Position numbers and translations under genes: made by a program. Below, piece by piece: positions 39,924 to 50,540 of a stretch of DNA of 64,000 nucleotides. The notes beneath the pieces were generated by a model. That model saw only the letters and a list, made by a program, of their open reading frames with translations, made no database searches and was not told the DNA's origin. This DNA comes from Schizochytrium sp. CCTCC M209059 (taxonomy: Eukaryota; Sar; Bigyra; Thraustochytrida; Thraustochytriidae). Every line of letters begins with the position of its first letter. The first letter of the stretch is position 1. The stretch spans positions 285,520 to 349,519 of the forward strand of contig KN805392.1 of the NCBI GenBank assembly GCA_000818945.1, given 5' to 3'.

Positions 39924-40447
39924 GGTGGCCACGCGACCTTGCGCCAGCCGCCGAAGCGAGCTGCGAGCGTTACCTCCTTTCCTGTCTGACGCGGCGCCCT
40001 CTGCGTCGCGCCCCTTTGCGTCTTTTCGCGCACCTGCTGCGCGCGCACGGACCTCCTCACGCACACTCGCTTCGGGCTCTGCTCCTACTGCAGCCGTTCA
40101 TTCGCTCTCTACATCACACACCATCGTCCCAAACTAGTCTTCATACTAGTTATTGCAAGAAGCACTGACAAAAAAGTACACACCTGAGTCCCCGTGGGGA
40201 CACAAAAGTTAGAGAAAGAGAGGGAGCGCGTCCATCTTGTAGGACCGTGGACTCCGCGCCGGAGCCCAGCAATGGGACTCGCGAAGTTGCCGGAGCAAGC
40301 ATGCATGCGGGCAAGCAAGACACGAAGCAAAAGTGGAGCAAGAGGGAGAGTGAGCTAGCGCGCGAACCGTCCGGGCAGACCGGATTTTCCTCGAGAAAGG
40401 ACGCGCAACCTTGTTTCGTTTCGTCTCGTCCTGTCTCGTGGGCCCTC
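39924..40447. promoter_or_regulatory. Divergent promoter region
   Basis: This 524 bp stretch lies between the starts of the charged protein (-) and the DPY30-motif protein (+). The plus-strand frame is open from 40247, so a longer N-terminus for the latter is possible. No specific element is recognised. Confidence 0.45.
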
Positions 40448-41629
40448 ATGGAGAGACTCGCGACACCGCTGCGCAGCGGAACCAAGGCATACTTGTCAGC
40501 GGTACGTGGGATAGCAAAAATACGTTTATGCGCGCCAGCAGCACCTGCATGCTCTATCGTCGTCATTTACGATGAGACTAACCTACTCGAACGTGCATGA
40601 AACATCATTGACGGCGAAAAGAATGTCGTGCCAGCGCTCACGGAAGGCCTCACCCGGCTCGGTATCGTGCGTCCAAGCGACCCATACCTTTTTCTAGCCG
40701 AGTTCCTCCTTGCACTTTCGCCGCAACGTGACGAGTACGTTTTGGGACGCAAAGCAGATCTTGAGCGGTCCGTAGCCAATGCTCGGGACTACTCGCCCCG
40801 CCATGAGGTCATGTCTTCGCAGCAACAACCGATCGTTCCCGCTGGAGCCGCCATCCAGGCCGCACGGAGTTTAGGCCCCAGCACAGGGGGGCTTGGGGAC
40901 CCGGCAACGGGGAACTTGCAGTTGTCCAAGGGCCAAAGTGCCGAGAGCGTGGCCCCTCTCGATAGCCCTGGGCATCAGATGCAAGAGGTAGTAGTAGAAG
41001 AAGGAGAGAACCGCTATGCAATGAACCAAGAGAGTCAGCCCCTTGCAGAGGACATCTTGGAACAAGATGCGAGCGGCCACTTGACCCATTCTGACGCGGA
41101 TGCGCACGGCTACAATGCCTCGTTCAAAGTCAATGAAGATCAAACGGTACATGCCGACGTCACATTTAACGAGGAAAAGGAAAGCAGTCTCGATTATACA
41201 AATGCTATGTTTGTTCAGCAAGAATATAAGGAGGAGTATGCCACCGAGACAGCTCTACAAGATGATGAGCCCCACATGTCAGCCGGCGACTCAGAAAATC
41301 TAACATCATCAGAACCTTTAGAGGCATCGTCGGAAGAAGAGCAGCACGAGAACTTGGAGGACGAAACTCTCCGCGTGCGGCTGGCCATGCGAATTAGCGG
41401 ACGATCGCTTGCTCTCAAAGCAAGCCTGGTCGAAGCAACAGGAAGCCTCATTTTAAACGCGCTCAACCTCGCAAGCGGTGAGCGGCACAACCTCGAATGC
41501 CAAGGTGTGGATTATAGTGCGCTGCGTAGCGTCTACAAGCACGACACAGATACGATGGTCCGGGAGATGCTGCGACCCTTGCGTCTGGAAGTAGATGCCT
41601 CGTCGGGAGCAGCCTGTCTTGCCTTTTGA
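40448..41629 (+). CDS. DPY30/RIIa-motif protein with novel C-terminal domain (one intron)
   Basis: Exon 1 is 40448-40501 and exon 2 is 40622-41629. The 120 bp intron has donor GTACGT and a textbook ACTAAC branch site near 40577, and ends at the first AG downstream, in phase 0. Splicing produces KAYLSANVVPALTEGL followed by RPSDPYLFLAEFLL, the two-helix dimerisation and docking fold of DPY-30 and PKA RII subunits. The total is about 353 residues. The middle is acidic and disordered. The last 95 residues (about RVRLAMRISGRSLALKASLV onward) look folded but are unfamiliar. Family members act in Set1/COMPASS or as AKAP-binding proteins of cilia. Which applies is open. A longer start at 40247 is possible. 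Confidence 0.82.
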
Positions 41630-41663
41630 ATCGATTGCCTTTGTAAGAAAAATAGCGTCAAGA

Positions 41664-42338
41664 TCAGCGTTTCAACGCGCGCTTGAGAAGGGGCAAGGTC
41701 GCAATGATAAAGGGCAAACGCACAATCTCCATGGCCTCATTGACCGCGACAGCGAGCGCCACGTTACCCATCGTTGGGTCAATGCTATCCAAGGGAAGAA
41801 TGCGGTCCAAACCAATTGCAGAGAGGGCTTGCAAGGCCGCGTCTGGGCCGGCAGTCTTGATACCAACATAGCACCCTACACCCGTTACGGCCCAAAGTCC
41901 CGACCAATAGATGAGAAAAAATACACCGTGCTCTTTCATGAGTGTTGAAAATCTTCCTGGCTTGCGTTGCATCGACGCGCCAAAGCGGCCTTCCACGACT
42001 TTGGTAATGCTCGGCGTAAGTGCCGCCACGAGCGGGAAGCGGACAATTTCGAGCGCCTCATTTAGCGCGAGCGCGAGCGCGACGTTGCCCAGCGTGGGGT
42101 CCATGTTGTTGAGCGGGACAAGCTTGTCGAGGCCCACCGACTGCGCGATATTGAGAGCGGTTTCAGGGCCGTTCAACTCGATGGCCGTGTACACGAGAAG
42201 ACCAGAGAGTGCCCACGAGGCGCCCCAGCTCACCAGAAACACAGGTCCATGCCGCTGCATCATGTCACCAAACGTCTGCTTCTTCACGGGCGTCTCTGTT
42301 CCCGTCCCTGCCGCTGCACTACCGTCCTTCTTTCCCGC

Positions 42339-42398
<60 letters not shown>

Positions 42399-42560
42399 CG
42401 AGGACGAGGACGAGGGCGGCCGCTGGCCTGAAGTCATGGCTCGCCATGACAAGGTTTGTGCTGGTCTCTCGAAGACGGGCGGCCTTGCTTGCTGCGCGGG
42501 CCCGCGCGAAGAAGCCGAGGCTAGCGCCCGGCGCAGCGTCGCGGCTCGCAGCATAAGCAT
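41664..42560 (-). CDS. FAM210-like mitochondrial protein with two DUF1279 domains
   Basis: This is a 298-residue protein from the Met at 42558-42560. The N-terminus (MLMLRAATLRRALASASSR) looks like a mitochondrial presequence. A Pro and Gln homopolymer stretch, encoded by CGG/CTG microsatellites at 42340-42395, follows. Two tandem DUF1279 domains come next. Each has a membrane helix and the signature DPT(L/M)GNVALA...NEA(L/M)EIVR(F/L)P, in the order FGDMMQRHGPVFLVSW and then FSTLMKEHGVFFLIYW. FAM210A and FAM210B in animals carry one such domain and act at the mitochondrial inner membrane in translation and metabolism. Here an internal duplication gave two. Function is inferred from the family only. 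Confidence 0.88.
42340..42395. repeat. CTG then CGG trinucleotide microsatellite inside a CDS
   Basis: About ten CTG units run into about nine CGG units. On the minus strand they encode a Pro run followed by a Gln run in the linker before the DUF1279 domains. Repeat-length variation here would alter the protein without shifting the frame. Confidence 0.9.
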
Positions 42561-42897
42561 CGTTGCAAGCGGCAATGGGTCAGACGGATGTTCCTCGTTC
42601 TCGTTATGCTTGCTCTCGGCGGCTTTGGTGGTGGTCCAAAGCGAGGATCGAAGCGACATTTTTCCACGAATGCAAGCAAGCCCTGCTTCATCAACATTGT
42701 ATACGCAGAAGCAAACGGGTGTCCACGACGCGGCGGTCTTTCTTGTCCCGCCCTAGAGGCTCGCGAAGCGTGTCTGCCATCTCCATGCTCCCCCCCAAAC
42801 AGGTCATGCTCAATCATGATGTTGAGGGCACTTGCGGTCACTATGCTGCCAAAAGATTGCAAAGCCAAAACGAGTTTGCTAAGGCCGCGGAATCAAC
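42561..42897. promoter_or_regulatory. Divergent promoter region
   Basis: This 337 bp stretch separates the FAM210-like gene (-) and the RmlD/MAT2B-like gene (+). No individual site is recognisable. Confidence 0.4.
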
Positions 42898-43950
42898 ATG
42901 CGCGTGCTCGTGACGGGCGGCGGCGGCCAGCTGGGCGGGTTCCTGGTCCGCGAGCTCTTGCAGGGACCTCGCGTGGAGATCGGTCGCGGGAACGCCTCGC
43001 TGCCGCTGCACATTGCGTACACGCAGCATGCGCAGGAGCTCGCCGGCCTGGAGAGCCTCGGCGAGCCCGACGACGACGGCTGGCGCCGACGACGCGACGA
43101 GAAATCAACAGTAGCAATTGCCGTCAAGGGTTTCAAGGTGGATTTTGCTACTGGTGAAGGTCTCGAAGCCTGTGTGCAAGAAGTCAAGCCCGATCTCGTC
43201 ATCAACGCGGCTGCAATCGCGCGCCCCAAAACTTGTGAGGACGATCCTTCGCTCGCGCGCGCCGTCAATGTGCCTACAAAGCTTATTGACGCCCTCGAGG
43301 CGACTGTTTCCAAGAAAGAATGCGTGATTGTGCACATTTCTACAGATCTCGTTTACGATGGTGCAACGAGCGAGCTGTACACGGAATCTTCCCCAACAAA
43401 AGCCATTAACATGTACGGTCAATCCAAGATTGAAGCGGAACTGCTTCTTGCGGAGCGCTGGCCTGCCTATCTTGCGCTGCGATCGAGCGTAATTTATGGT
43501 CGGCCGCCTGCCGAAGGCTCCTGCAACTACTTTCCCGAGTTCGTCGACTCTCGCCTCCGCGAGAACCTCGAGACGGACTTTTTCGTTGACGAATATCGGT
43601 CCCCTATTTTTATTGGTGACTTTCTCGCCGTTGTACAAGCTTTACTTGCCAGAATCGTCTGTGCGCGTGCAGCACGACAGCCATCCTCTCAAGCGCTGGA
43701 CGGTCTGCAAAAGGTCTATAATTTTGGCGGTCCTAATCGGCTCTCACGGTTCGAAATTGCGCGTCAGGTTTGCGCTCACAACGGACGCGACATGTCCCTC
43801 ATCAAGGACGCCCTCGCAGGATCGTTTGATCGCGGCGTCAAAAGCCCCCTTGACACAGGTATGGACTCCTCGCGCATTGCCACGGACCTCAACATCAGCC
43901 TCACATCCTTCGCGCACGGACTCTCTTTGGCATATCCCTCTACCTCATAA
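42898..43950 (+). CDS. RmlD/MAT2B-like NAD(P)-dependent extended SDR
   Basis: This 350-residue Rossmann protein has an N-terminal dinucleotide motif (MRVLVTGGGGQLGG). It also has DLVINAAAIARPKTCEDDP, the Ser/Thr segment VIVHISTDLVYDG and the catalytic YxxxK (MYGQSK), followed by ALRSSVIYG. The order and the NAAA..P motif fit dTDP-4-dehydrorhamnose reductase (RmlD) and its eukaryotic relative MAT2B, the regulatory subunit of methionine adenosyltransferase. Sequence alone does not decide between enzyme and regulatory subunit. An insert of about 25 residues near residue 50 (LGEPDDDGWRRRRDE) is unusual. The ATG starts right at the first beta strand. Confidence 0.88.
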   Translation: MRVLVTGGGGQLGGFLVRELLQGPRVEIGRGNASLPLHIAYTQHAQELAGLESLGEPDDDGWRRRRDEKSTVAIAVKGFKVDFATGEGLEACVQEVKPDLVINAAAIARPKTCEDDPSLARAVNVPTKLIDALEATVSKKECVIVHISTDLVYDGATSELYTESSPTKAINMYGQSKIEAELLLAERWPAYLALRSSVIYGRPPAEGSCNYFPEFVDSRLRENLETDFFVDEYRSPIFIGDFLAVVQALLARIVCARAARQPSSQALDGLQKVYNFGGPNRLSRFEIARQVCAHNGRDMSLIKDALAGSFDRGVKSPLDTGMDSSRIATDLNISLTSFAHGLSLAYPSTS

Positions 43951-44675
43951 GTTCTTTCTCTTTCGTAGGAAAATCAAAACAAATCGAAACGTGCAAACGA
44001 CGACACCTTTTTCTCTCGAAAATTAGTTCGCTGTGCAGGCCGTGCGTACGTATACACGTTGTGCGTTGTGCTTCAATTCTACATGTGTCGGCTTTATTTT
44101 ACTTTTATAAAAAAAAATCCTTGACGTTCTTACGAGCTTTCGAATGCCAGCTGCCCTCTACCTTTTCCGCGAGGCATGTGCGTGCAAATGCACCAAATTA
44201 TGAGACATGTCGTTCGTCCTTGTGTTTAGATGCTCCATTCTGCGCTCGCCGGATTTTTCCTCTCTCCTCGTTCCGGCCACACTTCCTCTTCCTTTTTCCC
44301 TTTTCGCCTTCTTTTTTTGGGGGTACTGGCATTCTTGATTGCCTTTCGTTCTGCTCTGGGTGTGCATTAAATCAGTATATCCTTTCTCCCTCACGCGCAC
44401 ACACATATTATACACACGTACAGAGACACATGCACAATGTCCCACAAAACGGATCTCACAGTCAGGTCAGGTTGACATTGAGTATGAGCATTTCGGCGGC
44501 GCGGAGGCGGCGCGGCGAGAAAGACTGGTCGAGATTCCGCGCCGATTCTCGCGCCACCGGAGAAGAACAAAGGCATGGGCCAATGCAAAACCTCGGCAAG
44601 AGCAAAACGCAAACTTGCAAAACACAAGAGAGCAAGTGCTGCGAGGGAAGAAGGGCGGCAGCGGAGTGAAAAAAT
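43951..44675. other. Intergenic region, AT-rich then repeats
   Basis: This 725 bp stretch lies between two plus-strand genes. CACACA/TATACACA occurs near 44398-44425. An ORF at 44061-44669 is low-complexity in translation and ends just before the aquaporin ATG, so I do not call it. Confidence 0.5.
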
Positions 44676-45810
44676 ATGGCGAAACAGGATGTGGTCGACG
44701 CGCGCTTCGTCAAGGATGCCCTTGTCGAGCTCCTTGCGATGACGCTCTTTATCTGGATTGGTACCGGGTCAGCGGTCTCGACAGGAGAATTTCTGGCGCT
44801 CAGCGACGCACCGAATCAAAAGACGGTACGTGATTCTTATTGGAGATGAGTAAATGCCCTCATTCAACCTCTCACAATCAAGAAAATATATCTCTCGTTG
44901 ATTCCTTTTCGCAGGTTGCACGCATTCTTCCCATCGCCTTTGCCTTCGGCATTGGAATCCTCGTCCTCGTCTATGCCGTTGGCCATGTGAGCGGAGGGCA
45001 TATCAAGTAAGTCGATCTTTCGATCTCTCTCGCTCACTCTCGCACACACACGCACACATTATTATCGCCGAAGGAGAAGAAATGACTGACCGCAGCAATA
45101 GTCCGGCTGTCACGCTGTGCCTTACGCTTGTGGGCGAGTGCTCGCTTTTGCGCTGCGGAGCCTACATTGCCGCGCAGTTGCTTGGCGCCGTCTTTGGATC
45201 CTTGCTTGTCTGGGCATGCACGAGCAACATGTCATATGGCCGACAGGAAGATGTGGAGTCTCTTGTGGGCAATCCACCTTTTGACCTTGGTGCAAACGGA
45301 CTCAATGCCACTCTTAACGCAGGCAATGGCTTTGTGCTCGAGTTCTTGGGTACCTTCTTACTTTGCATTACCGTTCTCAGCACAGTTCTTCACCCTGACA
45401 GCTTGGCCCAGGGCAAACCAGCAAATGCTCCAATCGCGATTGGCTTTGCAGTCTTTCTGTCGCACGTTGTTCTCATCCCTCTCACGGGGTGCGGCATCAA
45501 CCCAGCCCGCACGTTCGGCCCGGCGCTTGTCAATGCCATGGCTGGCAATGTAAGTTTTCTTTTTTTCTTTTTCTTTTTTCTCTAAGGCGCTGAAGAGCGA
45601 AAGCATTTGCTAACTCGCAAAATTTGCGTCAATTATCAGAACGTCTGGGCTTCCACGTACTGGATTTACTTTGTCGGTCCATTCATGGCGTCGTTTGCGG
45701 CGGCGGGACTGCACAAGACGCTCCTCCACCCCAACGAGCCTGCTGCAGTACCAAAGACTGCTGTCCAGCAAGACACGAGTGGCCGGCCTCTCATGATGGC
45801 CAAGGTCTAA
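44676..45810 (+). CDS. Aquaporin 1 of a tandem pair (four exons)
   Basis: The exons are 44676-44825, 44915-45006, 45102-45549 and 45640-45810, with introns in phases 0, 2 and 0. The phase-2 intron splits the Asn codon of the first NPA. The acceptor CAATAG at 45096-45101 is chosen because it yields GGHINPAVTL; the nearer CAG would break the motif. The 286-residue product has six membrane helices and two half-helices, with the second motif TGCGINPARTFG. Residues of the water-selective filter of AQP1 are present: Phe in TM2 (AFAFGIGI), His in helix 5 (LSHVVLIPLTGC), and the Cys and Arg around the second NPA. A water channel is likely, useful in osmotic adjustment. Confidence 0.95.
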
Positions 45811-47484
45811 GCTGCTCATGATCTGAAAGATGAATGACCCTGAAGCCAAGTTCGCGTTGGCCCAGAAAGTGAAAGCATTGTTCTGGCTAAGATCAAGAAA
45901 TGGGCCAGCAGTCTGCACGTTGAAAATGAACGATGAGCCCTCCCCCTCCCCCTTCCCCTTTCCCGCAACGAGTTCCAAAGGCATTCATCGGTCATGATTG
46001 ATTGGTAAGAGAGAATCTGATACAGAGAAGTGCCACATACTGCCATGTGCGTTCGAACGAGCAACGATATGGCGATGGCGATGGCGATACTGTTTCTTTT
46101 CCAATTTTCGTTGCTTCTTTTTGGCCAGTTTGCTTTCTTCTCAAAACGATTTTTCTCTCTCTTTTGTCTTTTCCAGATTCTACTCTTTGCGGCTATGACC
46201 GTTTTCCGTCTCGCGTACGCGTGGCACGGGCCACCAGCCAGCCTGCCCGCCATCGTGCGCGCACGCCGCATTTCATTCTGCTTTCCGTCCCGCGTGAAAC
46301 GCCAACTAGGCCTGTGGAATCAAACTTGCAACGCGCCGTTTCTTTTGCGTATGGCACGCCATGTACACCGGTGCACTCTTCCCTCTCGCAGCGCCCATTC
46401 GAGAATCGGGACGTCGAGGATGTCCCCAGAGGTGCGATTTTATGTCGTTAGCGGGAAACCGGGGGGTCATTGATGCTCGCTCGCTCGCACGCACGCACGC
46501 ACGCGCGCGGTACGCACGCACGCTCGCTCGCTCGCTCGCTCGCTCGCGCGGAGAGCAAGCTAGCCCTACCCTTGCATCCGATAAGGAAACCTCGGACCCC
46601 TTGTTCTCCCGGCCTCGGCTCAGCCGGTCGCGGCAGCTGCAGCGAGCCCGGTCCGCGCGACTGGCCCAAGGGGGGTCTTTCGAGATCCTGGAAGTTGTCC
46701 GTTATGACTTGATCAACCATAAGATCAATGGTAGGGCCCACGCGTTCGAGTCCGATTTATGATGATCATCCTTCGGAGTTCTGAGAGCGGCATCGATTTC
46801 GACAGCGACGCGAGCTCGTGCAGCACAATCACTGCTGATTTTGCTTTGACTGCGACTGCGCCTGCGACCGCGTCTGCGAGTTGCAGTGGTTGATCTTAGA
46901 CCCGCACCGAGGGCCTGCGCTGCGGCTGGTAACGACGGGGGGCTCTATCGGTGTCTGGGGCAGGGAGGATGGTCAAACCCTGGATCACACTCGTGAGGCC
47001 AGCCAGGTAGAGTGAGGGAGAGGGCTAGGCAGGAGGTGCCTCTACTGTCCGCTGCAGGGAGGCCAAAAAAGAGCATGGGCGTGAACATACCGCCGCTCTT
47101 CTCCCTTATCTCAGTCCCAAGCGCGAGTCCCACTTCGAGGACGGACATGTCGTATGGCCCGTGGACGCTGCGCGTCGCAAACCGCAAAGAGCCTTCGTGG
47201 ACCCGCGTGAAACGCTCGCGAGACGCGAGACGCGAGACGCAAGTGACTCGACTTGGCGCGGCACGCTGTGGTGGACGAACAGCTAGCTGCCCCGAAGCAC
47301 CCGAGACGATCAACGGTCTTCTGGCGCTTGCTGTTCACTTGCGTGACACTCCTTGGGCAAGTCCAGTGAAACGGCAGGGCACAACGAAAGAAGAAGGAGG
47401 AAACGAAGAACTCCATTGCCTGCTTGTTTAATTGCTTGCTTGATTGCTTGTTTGCATTCGTTCGATCGAACGAACGAACGAACG
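45811..47484. other. Spacer between the tandem aquaporin genes
   Basis: This is 1.67 kb with no credible gene. It contains GATGGC repeats at about 46068-46086, ACGC/CTCG tetranucleotide runs (about 46484-46550) and a CGAA run (about 47463-47484) immediately before the second aquaporin ATG. Short ORFs on both strands translate to repeats or have no features. Confidence 0.55.
46484..46552. repeat. ACGC and CTCG tetranucleotide runs
   Basis: ACGC units (about 46488-46505) are followed by six to seven CTCG units (about 46521-46548). Confidence 0.85.
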
Positions 47485-48869
47485 ATGCAGACGCAGCAAA
47501 TCTCAAATCATCAAACGCAGCAAACCGCTGGCAACGCAGAAGCTCAACGTCTCGAAAGCATGGACCAAGATATAGCTTACACCCTTCTTGAGGAGAAGGA
47601 CTGTGACGCCGCGACAGAGCGAGAGGTCCCGGAAGATTGCACGGGCTCGCGAGAGAAGAAGGTCCTGAAATACTGGAGAGAGGCAGCAACAGAATGCATG
47701 TTTTCCGCTCTCCTGACCTGGACTGGAACAGGCGCCGTAGCTTTGGTGAACGACGCGCTCAGGACCTCCGGAGATATGATCATTGATCATGGGGCTAGCT
47801 ATTACAACCCGGAAAGTCTTATGGCCACAGTGGTACGTTGTCCTTTCCAAGTCTTCCTCATCCTTACCAAGGTCTCGGCGGGAGCCCACATCGCACATTT
47901 TTGAACATCCAAACGTCTGACGGTTTAAATTTACTGCTCATCTCTTCTCTATAATCATAGGCTCGACGCACATTCGCGCCCGCTGCAGCATTCGCGCTTG
48001 GCGTGCTCATTGTGGGCAATTCGTCACGAGCCTATGGAAAGTAAGTTCCTCTTGTCTTCCATAAACACACGCTCGAGTGTCGTTCATCTCATAACGAGAA
48101 TATTGAATACTAACCCTGCATCAATGACGGTACATTTGCGTCACGCAGTCCCGCAATCACGCTCTCATTGACCATGTCGGGCGAATGCCCAAAGCTGCTT
48201 GGCGCCATGCTTGTCGTGGCACAGTTTATTGGCGCCTTTTTTGGATCTATCCTTCTCTTGGCCTCCCGCGAGAGCGTCACGGTGCACGAAACCGAACTGG
48301 ACATGGTTTTTGGAATTTGGACGCTCGATCTCGGCGAAAACTACCTGAGCGCGCTCATGAGCCCTCAGAACGGCTTTCTTCTTGAGCTGACCGCGACCTG
48401 CATGATTTGCGTCACGGTGCTCGCGACAGTGGTCATCCCCGACCTTGTTCTTCGAGGGAAACCCGAAACGGCACCTATACCGGTAGCGGCCACGACTTTC
48501 ATTGCACACATTCTGCTCGAAGCACAGACAAGCTGCGGCATCAACCCCGCACGCACGCTCGCGCCAGTGGCTGTGCACTTGTTCATGGGACACGTAAGTT
48601 TGATGACGGGCGGGTTGGGTCGATCTTGTGAGAGGGAACGCAGCTGACGAATTTTATTGTCATGTAAACAGAACATCTGGGTTCCGTCGATGTGGATCTT
48701 CATTGCTGGCCCGGTCCTAGGGGCCACACTTGCAGCCACTCTCTTTGAGGTGTTCCAATTTCGACCTGAGGAAGACGACCTCAGTGCGACCGTGGCAGGC
48801 GTTGGCGAGTTAGAAACGCCTCTTACAGAGTCGCATGCACAAAAGTCTGATATCCTCCAGCATGTGTAA
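47485..48869 (+). CDS. Aquaporin 2 of a tandem pair, diverged (four exons)
   Basis: The exons are 47485-47832, 47961-48040, 48149-48593 and 48672-48869, with introns in phases 0, 2 and 0 at the same places as in the upstream aquaporin. The phase-2 intron again splits the first NPA Asn codon. The product has 356 residues with a longer, charged N-terminus (about 75 residues before the first helix). Both NPA motifs survive (AYGNPAITL; SCGINPARTL), as do the helix-5 His (IAHILL) and the Arg. But exon 2 is 12 nt shorter, which removes four residues from TM2, and the canonical G-H-x-S-G-x-H before NPA is replaced by GNSSRAYG. Transport specificity may differ from its sister. The start is the first Met after a CGAA repeat. 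Confidence 0.93.
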
Positions 48870-49070
48870 TCTACAATAAATGCACCTTTCATGTTCAATC
48901 CTGCGCGAAAGCTCATCACCTCTAAAAATGTCGATGTGGCTGCCTATTTTGCTCTATCATATCACGTCAAAGGGGGGGCAAATCCGATTCAACCAATGTG
49001 CGAGTGTGTACGTGAAGCCATAAACGAACAAATAGAAAAACCCCTTTTGGTAATTCGTATCCTCCTCCAA
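48870..49070. other. Convergent 3' spacer
   Basis: This 200 bp stretch lies between the aquaporin 2 and ABHD13-like stops, with AATAAA at about 48876. Nothing else is seen. Confidence 0.5.
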
Positions 49071-50087
49071 TCACTTCTCGAGCGACAGAGGTTGGCTGCC
49101 CAACGTGTCAGACGAAGGCACGCCAGACTTGCCTTTTTCGTGCAAGAAAGCCTTAAGTCCACGAAAGTAACCTGGGCGTGCCCAAGAAAAGTTGTGGTCA
49201 CCGCCTGGAATCCGCAACAAGGTCTTGACCACGTTCGGGCCTGCCAAAGCATAAAGTTTGGTCATGTGCGAGCTCGGGACAATTTCGTCAAGCACACCGG
49301 AAATGAGCAAAACGTTGAGGTCATCCGGCAATGCCTTGATACGCGAGGCACTGTTCCAGTCGAGCCATACAACAGTGTTGACCGCTCCAGTACACAATTC
49401 TTGCATGAGACCGCGATCGAGAGAGAGCGTGTCTCGAATGTGGTCACGCACAAGCGTGGGCACTGATAAAAAAGTGTTCTCGAGAATGAGGCCACGGAAT
49501 CCAAGATCAAGGCCCGCGCGCGTGGCGAGCTTGCTCGCCAGAGCAATGCTCACCGCGCCGCCGAGCGACCGACCCATGAGGAAGATATTTTCCGGATCAA
49601 CGTCTGGGCACTCGCGCAAGTACGAAAGAGCAGACATGCCGTCTTCAATGAGACCCTCCTCTGATGGGGCGCCGGTGCTGCGTCCAAAGCCACGATAGTC
49701 TACCAACATGATGTTGCAGTTTCCGTAGAGCACCACGTCTTCTGCAAAGGGCAAGCGATGACCAATGTTGCCGGCATTGCCATGTAGAAAGAGTACTGTA
49801 GGCAAACTTTTGGGTGGCCCCTGCGCAGGTGCAAAGATGATCCACGCGTGCAGCTCGACGCCCGGCGTTGGAGTCTGAATGAAGACTTCTTCAAACTCGA
49901 GACCATAAAACACTGGCGACTGCAAACTAGGGTCTTCGTTGTCGCGAGGGTCTCGATTTGAGATAACCCCTGGGACCAGGGGCATGTAGAGGAAACGGTC
50001 TTGCAGCACCCAAGCTAGAGCGCACGCGAGTCCCGCAAGCACGCACACCCATCCGGCGACCATGAGCAATGCGCCAACAAAGCCCAT
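49071..50087 (-). CDS. ABHD13/BEM46-type alpha/beta hydrolase, membrane-anchored
   Basis: This is a 338-residue protein from the Met at 50085-50087. The frame is open to 50249, but the added residues are basic and precede the natural signal anchor. An N-terminal helix (VGALLMVAGWVCVLAGLACALAWVL) anchors it. The hydrolase core shows HGNAGNIGHRL, YRGFGRSTGAPSEEGL, the nucleophile elbow MGRSLGGAVS, an acid in GVLDEIVPSS and the catalytic His in GGDHNFSW. This is the BEM46/ABHD13 signature. Members are linked to polarity and depalmitoylation, but the substrate here is unknown. Confidence 0.92.
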   Translation of the reverse strand: MGFVGALLMVAGWVCVLAGLACALAWVLQDRFLYMPLVPGVISNRDPRDNEDPSLQSPVFYGLEFEEVFIQTPTPGVELHAWIIFAPAQGPPKSLPTVLFLHGNAGNIGHRLPFAEDVVLYGNCNIMLVDYRGFGRSTGAPSEEGLIEDGMSALSYLRECPDVDPENIFLMGRSLGGAVSIALASKLATRAGLDLGFRGLILENTFLSVPTLVRDHIRDTLSLDRGLMQELCTGAVNTVVWLDWNSASRIKALPDDLNVLLISGVLDEIVPSSHMTKLYALAGPNVVKTLLRIPGGDHNFSWARPGYFRGLKAFLHEKGKSGVPSSDTLGSQPLSLEK

Positions 50088-50249
50088 CCTTGTTGTGCTG
50101 ACAAGCTTGCTCGTTCGCTTGCCGACGAGAAAGCTCCTCTTACTCGCGACTCTTGCGTAGTCGCTCGCCCTGCGTTTTCTCCTGCCCAGGCGGGGCACAC
50201 GCTTCTTCGCGTTCTGCTGGTGCTTGCATGAAGGTACTACTTGGTGCAT

Positions 50250-50540
50250 GACGCCGTCATAATGTTATCGGTGCAAGGAGGCCGCCCTCGTCACTTAACA
50301 GTAAGAAATTTTGTTCTTGGGGTTGCGAAGACATTGTCGACCGTGACGAATGGGCGGGCGGCCATTCATGCCGCGTTCCGTCTCGTCTTGATCGTCGACA
50401 AGGGCACGCGCTCTCCGGTCTGAGCGGCTAGTGAATACGTGTACGTAATTTTGGAGGAAAAATATAAGCAAAAAAGGTCGTCATTATCATTCTCGAAAGC
50501 AGAACGCAGAGAGGTAGAAAAGCAGGACTTCTATCTATAC
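50250..50540. other. Intergenic, nothing recognised
   Basis: This 290 bp stretch lies between two minus-strand genes. It is probably the promoter of the hydrolase and the 3' UTR of the P450. Confidence 0.45.

Noticed and set aside
44061..44669. 202-codon ORF upstream of aquaporin 1
   Set aside because: It is low complexity, shows no domain and ends immediately before the aquaporin ATG; it is probably promoter and UTR.
45082..45101. In-frame ATG at 45082 as start of the aquaporin
   Set aside because: It lies in the intron. Using it would drop the first NPA Asn and TM1-TM2.
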